From Planctomycetota bacterium (GTDB lineage: Bacteria; Planctomycetota; J058; JARGOJ01), in contig JARGOJ010000382.1 of the NCBI GenBank assembly GCA_029210225.1, positions 1 through 7,949 on the forward strand: a stretch of DNA of 7,949 nt, written 5' to 3'. Of this stretch, positions 1 to 5,856 are shown piece by piece. How positions within the stretch are numbered: position 1 is the stretch's first letter; every line of letters begins with the position of its first letter. Made by a program: the position numbers and the translations under genes. The notes beneath the pieces are model-generated. The model ran no database searches. It had not been told where the DNA came from and saw only the letters and a program-made list of their open reading frames with translations.

Positions 1-1400
1 CTGAGTGAGGAGAGGGCATTGGAGCTGAATTGACTTGCGTTGATAGAGCGCCCTGTTTCGACATTCCAAGAGCGGGTAAAGCCATCTTCTCCGGCGGAGT
101 AGGCGGTTTGACCATCGGGCGAAAATACAAGGTCGCGAATGAATCCTTTATGGGCCCAGCGTAAAGTCCAGCTGGGGGTGTCGGAGTTATTGATGGCCCA
201 GAGCGTTAATTGATTTTGACTGCCGAAGATTAATTGATTGCCATCCGGAGTGAAGGCAAGGCTCGAAATGAGCTTGTCTTGTTTGGGAAAGCGCCGAATG
301 AGGCGACCGCTCGCTAAATCCCAAAGTAATATTGTCCCAGCGCGGTCGGCTGTGGCGCAGCGAGTGCCTTTTGGAGAAAATTGAACGCGAGTGATGGCAT
401 CCTTATGGTCACCGAGGGTTAGCAATGACTTTCCAGTGGCCGTATCCCAGAGCCGGACTCCTTTGTCGAGGCTAGCAGTCAAGATTAAATGACCGTCGCT
501 GCTTAAATCGACGCTGCTAATTCCTTGCGAGTGTCCTTCAAATGAACGAAGCTCCGACTGGGCGCTCTGTCGATCCCAAAGGTAGATTTTCTCTGCGTCA
601 GCGCAGAGCACGACGCGGCCCTGTTCACAGATGGAAAAGTCGGTGAAGGCCCGGGTGTCGCTGTGCAATGATTGAACTAGCCGGCCGTCTGCAATGTTCC
701 ATATTTTCAAGTTGCGGTCTTCGGCGCACGAATACAGTTGGCGTCCGTTGGGTGAGAAGCTGACTTTGAGAATCGCTCCACGATGACCTGTGAAGCTTCG
801 AATGAGAGATCGTTGGCGCAAATTCCAAATGTCAATGCGTTCCGCGCTGGCAATAAAGATCAGCTCTTTATTGGGGGAGAAGCCGACCATTGAGAGCTTT
901 TTTTGTGAGCTTGCAAGCTCGCCGAGCAACTCTGTCGATGTGACATCCCAAATGCAGAGTTGACCTTTAGAGCCAACAGCAGCGATGGTCTGACCATCGG
1001 GAGAGATGGCGACTCCTAAAAGAGGACCTTTGTGGCCTGGGAAACTGTGAATCAATGCGCCGGATTCAGTGTTCCAAAGATTGACTTGTCCGTCCAAGCT
1101 CCCTGAAATGGCGAGGATACCGCCGGGGTCAAAGGCTAGGCTCGTGACTCTTGTTTTGTGTCCTTTCAATGAGCGTGCGGGAGTCTTTGTTTTTAAGTTC
1201 CAAACCTTAATCCCTCCATTCTTACAAGCGCTCAGGGCAAGAGGGCGCGTGGGTGAAATCGCCAAATTAAGGGTCGGTGAGCGGTGTGCGTCTTTGAATT
1301 GGTGCTTTAGAACGCCGGTGTCGAGGTCCCAGAGATAGAGGTGATTATCGAAGCCTCCAGTGACCGCGACTCGACCGTTGGAGCTTGCCTCAACGAGGGC
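1..1400 (-). repeat. WD40 repeat tract, at least 11 blades, continuing off the left edge
   Basis: Eleven successive units of about 40-43 residues can be laid out by eye inside the C protein. Each has a hydrophobic strand followed by SPDG-like turn and ends in a WD/WN-type strand, often followed by a GH that opens the next unit. Clear examples are the strands ending LYLWD (unit 1), IKVWN (2), VNLWN (3), LCIWD (4), IDIWN (5), LKIWN (6), IYLWD (7), VRLWD (8) and ILLWD (9). Units 10 (LTLWA) and 11 (TRSWN) are looser, and unit 7 lacks the usual SPDG turn. More than seven units means either two propellers or one large one. The repeats are diverged at DNA level, so this is an old protein repeat, not a DNA tandem repeat. 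Confidence 0.9.
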
Positions 1401-2726
1401 TCGAGAACCTTGAATGGCCCGATGTTTCGGATGCGGGATCTTCAGCAGGGGGAGGGGCGCTTGATAGTCGGCGAGCCAAAGACCAAGATCGGCTGGGAGC
1501 GCTGACTTTTCAAGGGATTTAAGTGAATCACGCCCCCGCTTATAGGCGCGCCTCGCTTCGTCCCAGCGTTGGCTCTGGGCGAGGATACGACCTTGGAGGA
1601 CGAGGTTCTGGGCGAGTTTGCGCTTGGCGTCAGCCAGGGCATTGATTGCGTTTGCGCGCTCTCGTTGAGCGTTGAGAATCTGTTCTTGGCTCTTCTCCCG
1701 CACCGTCTTTGCCTGACTGAGAACTCGATTGGCCGCCTCTAAGCGTTGCTCGGCGAGGCGTCGTTCTTTTTGGGCTTTGTCGACGAGGGCAATGCACGCG
1801 TCTTCTTTGTCCCGGGAGTCTTGTAGGGCTTTGGCGGCGATTTGCTCCGAGCGCTCGACTTGCTTAAGTCGCAGGTTCGCGAGGTATTCACGCTCGGAAG
1901 CCTGGGCTAATTGTTTCTTCGCTGCTTGTGTTGCGTTCTCGGCTTCACGGTTACTTTGCGCTGCGCCATAAAGGAAGAAGCTGGTCAGGCCAATGAGAAT
2001 GAGCAAGGCAAAGCTGGCGGTGAGGAAGAGAGGGCGGGCGATGGCGCTTTGGAAGCCGTCTTGTTCGTCGTTATTGAGGGAGTTGACCCCAAGCCCCATA
2101 CACTCATCAAGCTGGCTCAGGAATTCACGGGGAGAGCTTTGTCGCTTGTCAGGATCAAAGGCGAGGGCCTTGACTGTCATGGCTTCGAGGGGAAAGGGGA
2201 TGTCTCGCTCGGGGCTTCGCTTTGAGGGTGGAACAATGTCATGGCGCAGGATCTGTTGGCGGATTTCGACGAGGTCCTGGCTTTCTACGGGGCTCTTCAG
2301 GGTCAATATTGTGTAGAGGAGGGCTCCAAGGGCGTAGACGTCAGCGCCTCCGGTCAATTCGGCGAGGGGATCGCGGACACGTTCCGGGGCGAGATAGGCG
2401 GAGGATACGGTCAGCTCGCCAGCGATGTCTTGGAGCGCCTTTTCGGCCCGTTGCGACTCGCTTGGAGGCTTGGAATCTTGTTGGCTGGGCCAATCTTGGA
2501 TCAATAGCTCGCCAAATTGTCCTAAAAAGACGGAGGCGGGGCTGAGCTTGCCGTGGAAGCGGTTTTGTTCGTGGGCGCGAACGATGATCTTGACGATTTT
2601 TTGGAAGAGAGCCAGCCGGGCATTGAGCGTCCCTAACCCATGGCTGTCAGGGTCTTGCAGGGCGAGTTCCATGCTGTGTCCGAGGATGGGCTCGCGGCAG
2701 ATGTTTTCGGCGGCTTCACGGCTCAA
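1..2726 (-). CDS. Kinase C-lobe-only pseudokinase with TM helix, coiled coil and WD40 propeller; 3' end off the left edge
   Basis: I read this as one open frame with no stop from 2744 to base 1. Numbered from the Met codon at 2672: kinase C-lobe about 14-190, membrane helix about 215-235, Ala/Glu/Arg-rich coiled coil about 238-350, TPR-like segment 354-388, LPADLGLW 392-399, then WD40 blades from 425. The C-lobe is recognisable by YLAPE (93-97), GADVYALGALLY (109-120) and Arg177. The catalytic loop, normally HRDLKPxN, reads HGKLSPAS (40-47), so the catalytic Asp is Lys and the Asn is Ser; DFG reads DWP (60-62). No Gly-rich loop or VAIK Lys is present and there is no room upstream for an N-lobe. 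Phosphotransfer is therefore unlikely; scaffold or allosteric partner is my inference. Last gene of the visible operon. TTG 2726 is chosen because C-rich third positions and kinase-like sequence continue above Met 2672; either start is possible. Confidence 0.85.
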   Translation of the reverse strand, partial: MSREAAENICREPILGHSMELALQDPDSHGLGTLNARLALFQKIVKIIVRAHEQNRFHGKLSPASVFLGQFGELLIQDWPSQQDSKPPSESQRAEKALQDIAGELTVSSAYLAPERVRDPLAELTGGADVYALGALLYTILTLKSPVESQDLVEIRQQILRHDIVPPSKRSPERDIPFPLEAMTVKALAFDPDKRQSSPREFLSQLDECMGLGVNSLNNDEQDGFQSAIARPLFLTASFALLILIGLTSFFLYGAAQSNREAENATQAAKKQLAQASEREYLANLRLKQVERSEQIAAKALQDSRDKEDACIALVDKAQKERRLAEQRLEAANRVLSQAKTVREKSQEQILNAQRERANAINALADAKRKLAQNLVLQGRILAQSQRWDEARRAYKRGRDSLKSLEKSALPADLGLWLADYQAPLPLLKIPHPKHRAIQGSRALVEASSNGRVAVTGGFDNHLYLWDLDTGVLKHQFKDAHRSPTLNLAISPTRPLALSACKNGGIKVWNLKTKTPARSLKGHKTRVTSLAFDPGGILAISGSLDGQVNLWNTESGALIHSFPGHKGPLLGVAISPDGQTIAAVGSKGQLCIWDVTSTELLGELASSQKKLSMVGFSPNKELIFIASAERIDIWNLRQRSLIRSFTGHRGAILKVSFSPNGRQLYSCAEDRNLKIWNIADGRLVQSLHSDTRAFTDFSICEQGRVVLCADAEKIYLWDRQSAQSELRSFEGHSQGISSVDLSSDGHLILTASLDKGVRLWDTATGKSLLTLGDHKDAITRVQFSPKGTRCATADRAGTILLWDLASGRLIRRFPKQDKLISSLAFTPDGNQLIFGSQNQLTLWAINNSDTPSWTLRWAHKGFIRDLVFSPDGQTAYSAGEDGFTRSWNVETGRSINASQFSSNALSSL

Positions 2727-2734
2727 TGGTTGAC

Positions 2735-2782
2735 TTAATAGCCTTCATATTTGGCACAAAAGAGTGACGGCGAGCGCTTCAT
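2735..2782 (-). other. 15-codon reading frame with a good ribosome binding site: possible leader peptide or frameshifted N-terminus of C
   Basis: ATG at 2780-2782 opens a frame reading MKRSPSLFCAKYEGY and stopping at TAA 2735-2737, eight bases before the TTG proposed as the start of C. It is preceded by AAAAGG with a 6-base spacer, the best Shine-Dalgarno in the window. It lies in a different frame from C; a one-base change between about 2735 and 2744 would fuse it to the C frame. It could be a leader peptide coupling translation of C, a damaged true N-terminus, a sequencing error, or chance. I cannot choose from one sequence. Confidence 0.3.
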
Positions 2783-2788
2783 TTTAGA

Positions 2789-2794
2789 CCTTTT
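2789..2794 (-). promoter_or_regulatory. Shine-Dalgarno AAAAGG in front of ATG 2782
   Basis: AAAAGG lies six bases upstream of ATG 2782 on the minus strand. Neither proposed start of C has as good a site: TTG 2726 has only GAAGG about 15 bases away, and ATG 2672 has only a GGA triplet at about 6 bases. This is why the site matters for deciding where translation of C begins. Confidence 0.45.
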
Positions 2795-2829
2795 GTCCCA
2801 TTTTTTAATCATCAATCACGGAAAGCGCG

Positions 2830-5800
2830 TTATTTCTGAATCGTTGAAGAGTTGTCTTTGTAGGTATTGCCTCTGAGGTTCCCGTTCATACGAACATCCG
2901 AGAGCTTTGTGATGCTTCCACGAACCGATCGAACTCCAAATTCTTCGTGCTTAGAAATTTGACCTCCAGTGATGGAAGCACGGGCGCTACACACAAGAAC
3001 TCCGTTTCCTTTAGATTGGCTGACTATGCAGTTCGTCATGGTCACGTTGGAGTCATACACTCGTATTCCAGTTCTGCTGCTATTCGTGAATTGACAATTG
3101 TCGAGAAGCAGCGTCATCCCTTTCTTTCCCTGCATAACGATGGCTCCTCCTTTGTAGTTCATTATTTTGGAATCACGGACGACCGTTTTCAAAACCTCTT
3201 CTAGTTTGATTGCCGGAGCGGGATTCGGGGCTGATAATTTTTTGTTTTGACCGACATTCATGATGTTCCCAGATCCACCATTTTTGAATTCACACTGTTC
3301 AATAAGGAGGCTTTGGCAACGCCTGGCGACAACACACTCACCGTTGTTTGCAGAGGAGCGGACTCGGAGAAGTTCTATTCGGGAGTTGACTCCAAAGATA
3401 AAGGCCTCTCGAACGGCCCTCTCGAACTTGGAATCTCTAAGTGTGACAGTCCCATGAACAACAAAGATATGCCTATCCTTGACCGGGTGTGAGACGCTCT
3501 TATCGACGGCGAGCTTTGCCTCGCGACCGATCTGTAGGAAGGCACCGTGAGATTGGACTGAGTTGAGGTTTTTGGTCGTCTCAGGGGCTTGAGATATAGT
3601 CGATTCTTGCTCGTCGAAAAATTGACAATCTTTGATAAATACCTTTGAGTATTCGGCGACCACTCCCTGAGGTCCGCGTCGTTGGATGGTGCAGCCGTTA
3701 AGAGTGAGCGTGGGCCATGTCGCCTTCTTTTTTGCGACTCCAAGACACTGACCGATTCCACCCCTGCCAGACCTGAGTATGCAATTTTGCAGGGTGAGTG
3801 AACCGGTGACCACTTTCAATAGATAGTCCTTGCTCGAATCGGGAAGCTTCAATTGAATGCCGCGCAAATGAATTCGAGAGCTTTGTGCGAGCGGGTCGAT
3901 TTCGATGGCTGACCCGCGACTCGGTGCAATGATCACGGCTGGGGGGCTTTCCGTAGCGAAGATGTCGATGCTCTTGGAGAGCCGCAAGGAGTCTCGGTAT
4001 TTACCCGGACGAACAAATATACGGCGCGCCTCCGGAGCTTTACGTAAGGCAGATCTAATGGTCTTGTGAGTGTGAATAGTCCCTTCTTTAATACTCACGA
4101 TGCAAACTGGAATTGGTACAACAGTTGAATTTCTGACCCGGTCCTGAATTGTCAAATTCAACGTTGGTTGAGATTCTTTGAGAGTGATATTTAGGCTGAA
4201 CGTTCGGCCCTTCACACGCGCCTCTTTTGAACCAAAGAAGACCTTGCAGCCGTCCTCGTTGAGCGTCCCAGAGACTTTGAATTGAAGAGGGCCAGCGAGG
4301 GATTTAAGGCCAATTTTTTCAGGGAGAGACCAATCTATTATTTTCGGGGCTTGAACATCTCTAACACTCGAAATAACCTTCGCTTTACTAACATTCTTAA
4401 AGCGGTCAATAGCCTTGACGATAAACTGATTTCTTCCAGTTTTAAGAGTGAAGGAGATTCGGTAACTGTTGCCATTTTGTAATTGACCACGCGCCTTTTC
4501 TTTGGTGACAGTATTCAAGGCAACAAGCTGACCTGGGTTCTCATCTTGAGATCGAAATGTCAGCGATAGTTCGGCCTCCCTTGTGAATACATTTGTTTGG
4601 TCATTGAGGTCTTTGCTATGAAGGATGTGTTCCTCCGGAGTCCACTCGGGCGTGGTGGGACGCGTCCCATCCTCGTTTGTTGAGTAGATCCATAGCCCCA
4701 CGAGCACGACAGCTAAGATGGCGAGGGTGACCACGCAGATCGTGATTGGTTTCTTGGCTGACCACTGTGAGTTCTCGAGGGCGGCGGAAACCTGAGCCAT
4801 ACTTGGGCGCTGCTCGGCCTGTCTGCTTAGCATTTCTTGACAGAGTGTGTCGATCCAAGGGGGCAGGTCTTTGTTGAAAGTGCTGGGCAGTGGCGCTTGC
4901 TCGTCGATTATCTTTTTGTAAATGGCGAAGGGGGTGTCACCGACAAACGGGGGCTGGCCAGTGAGGCAGAAAAAAAGTGTCGCGCCGAGGCCCCAAACAT
5001 CCGCCTTGTCACTGATCTTCTCTGCGCTCTTATTATCGAATTGTTCGGGAGCCATAAAGGCTGGAGTGCCAATCATGGCACCTGTCTTTGTCAACTCAGC
5101 GAGGCTTTGCCCGTCGAGACCCTCGGTGACAGCGGCGAGCCCGAAGTCGATGATGACGGGGCGCTCCGTTTCTTCCTCAATCATGATGTTTGAGGGCTTT
5201 AGATCGCGATGAACGATTCCTTTCTCATGACAGACGGCGAGCGCTTTTGCGAGGCTTTTGAACTTGGCTAAGATCCAGCTGAGGCTTAAGGGTTCACTCT
5301 TAAAGCTGGCTCGCATGACCTGCCCTAAATCTCGACCCGGAATAAAGCCCATGACAATAAAGGGACTTTCTTGGTGCTTTCCGAATTCCCGAATAGGGAC
5401 GATGTTCCCGTGAGAGAATTGCGCGAGAACTTGCGCCTCCCGCTCGAATCGCACGGCTCCTTCCCAGCTCATCCTGTCTTTCAGAAGCGTCTTCATGACG
5501 ACCTCGGCTCCAGTCGCCTCTTGAATCCCTTTATAGACGACGCCCATTCCACCGTGACCAATTTTGTGCAAGATTTGGTACCCCGGAATCACTGCAGAAG
5601 TCGTCGTGGCCTCTTCTGAAGAACTAACTCGTTCAACGACCTCACTGTTGGGGCTCATTGGCTGACTTTGCTCGGCGTTGACTTGATGGCGAACATAATG
5701 CGCCTGCTCTGCAGTGAGCATGCCTTTTTCGACTAAGATCTCGCAGAGGTCGCTGTCTGAATGAGCAGGGATACCCAAGATGGCTTGTTCAAGGACCGCT

Positions 5801-5856
5801 GCAGCGATGTGACCTTGGCTGACGAGCCAAGCTTTCTGAGCGTCATTCCAGGTCAT
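2830..5856 (-). CDS. Transmembrane Ser/Thr protein kinase (PknB-like) with Ig-like and beta-helix outer domains
   Basis: Complete, 1008 residues. Residues 1-60 are a helical module with a two-fold repeat (LVSQGHI at 11-17, LVEKGML at 41-47), then a polar linker. Kinase domain about 93-362: Gly loop GHGGMG 100-105, Lys122, alphaC Glu140, HRDLKPSN 216-223, DFG 237-239, GTPAFMAPE 263-271, DVWG 286-289, Arg350. All catalytic residues are present, so it should be active; Thr256, Thr258 and Thr264 are candidate activation-loop phosphosites. Membrane helix 371-391 follows KK and is followed by acidic residues, so the kinase should be inside and the C-terminus outside. Two probable Ig-like sandwiches, about 426-500 and 501-590, precede a right-handed beta-helix from 592 to near the end, with a pectin-lyase/NosD-style entry (HKTIRSAL, IFVRPGKYRDSL). 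The ligand is unknown; a glycan or surface polymer is inferred. ATG overlaps the stop of A. Confidence 0.93.
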   Translation of the reverse strand: MTWNDAQKAWLVSQGHIAAAVLEQAILGIPAHSDSDLCEILVEKGMLTAEQAHYVRHQVNAEQSQPMSPNSEVVERVSSSEEATTTSAVIPGYQILHKIGHGGMGVVYKGIQEATGAEVVMKTLLKDRMSWEGAVRFEREAQVLAQFSHGNIVPIREFGKHQESPFIVMGFIPGRDLGQVMRASFKSEPLSLSWILAKFKSLAKALAVCHEKGIVHRDLKPSNIMIEEETERPVIIDFGLAAVTEGLDGQSLAELTKTGAMIGTPAFMAPEQFDNKSAEKISDKADVWGLGATLFFCLTGQPPFVGDTPFAIYKKIIDEQAPLPSTFNKDLPPWIDTLCQEMLSRQAEQRPSMAQVSAALENSQWSAKKPITICVVTLAILAVVLVGLWIYSTNEDGTRPTTPEWTPEEHILHSKDLNDQTNVFTREAELSLTFRSQDENPGQLVALNTVTKEKARGQLQNGNSYRISFTLKTGRNQFIVKAIDRFKNVSKAKVISSVRDVQAPKIIDWSLPEKIGLKSLAGPLQFKVSGTLNEDGCKVFFGSKEARVKGRTFSLNITLKESQPTLNLTIQDRVRNSTVVPIPVCIVSIKEGTIHTHKTIRSALRKAPEARRIFVRPGKYRDSLRLSKSIDIFATESPPAVIIAPSRGSAIEIDPLAQSSRIHLRGIQLKLPDSSKDYLLKVVTGSLTLQNCILRSGRGGIGQCLGVAKKKATWPTLTLNGCTIQRRGPQGVVAEYSKVFIKDCQFFDEQESTISQAPETTKNLNSVQSHGAFLQIGREAKLAVDKSVSHPVKDRHIFVVHGTVTLRDSKFERAVREAFIFGVNSRIELLRVRSSANNGECVVARRCQSLLIEQCEFKNGGSGNIMNVGQNKKLSAPNPAPAIKLEEVLKTVVRDSKIMNYKGGAIVMQGKKGMTLLLDNCQFTNSSRTGIRVYDSNVTMTNCIVSQSKGNGVLVCSARASITGGQISKHEEFGVRSVRGSITKLSDVRMNGNLRGNTYKDNSSTIQK
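5853..5856 (-). other. ATGA stop/start overlap joining A and B
   Basis: The TGA of A (5853-5855) and the ATG of B (5854-5856) share bases on the minus strand. This four-base overlap is the usual mark of translational coupling and places A and B on one transcript. Confidence 0.85.

Larger units (their letters stand above)
2727..2829. other. Short intergenic gap between B and C
   Basis: This is the only noncoding gap in the window. On the minus strand it is A-rich in its middle. I find no inverted repeat followed by a T run after the B stop codon, and no -35/-10 pair with normal spacing, so readthrough from B into C is the simplest expectation. It holds two very short reading frames besides the 15-codon one described separately: a 5-codon one starting at 2801 and a 10-codon one starting at 2748. 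Confidence 0.6.

Noticed and set aside
1911..2545. Overlapping plus-strand reading frames opposite the C gene
   Set aside because: They lie antisense to the membrane helix and kinase lobe of C, have low-complexity Arg/Gly/Ser-rich translations and show no known family; they are shadows of a C-rich third-position gene.
2761..2820. Promoter for C (TTGATG and TAAAAT boxes)
   Set aside because: The two boxes are about 23 bases apart, too far for a sigma70-type promoter, and the second overlaps the ATG of the short frame.
2800..2829. Terminator after B
   Set aside because: No stem followed by a T run can be drawn on the minus strand here; only an A-rich stretch is present.
3375..3761. 128-codon minus-strand frame inside B
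   Set aside because: Out-of-frame shadow of the beta-helix coding region; its translation is Arg/Ser-rich with no recognisable fold.
4837..5193. 118-codon plus-strand frame opposite the B kinase domain
   Set aside because: Antisense to an intact, fully motif-bearing kinase; no plausible domain in its translation.
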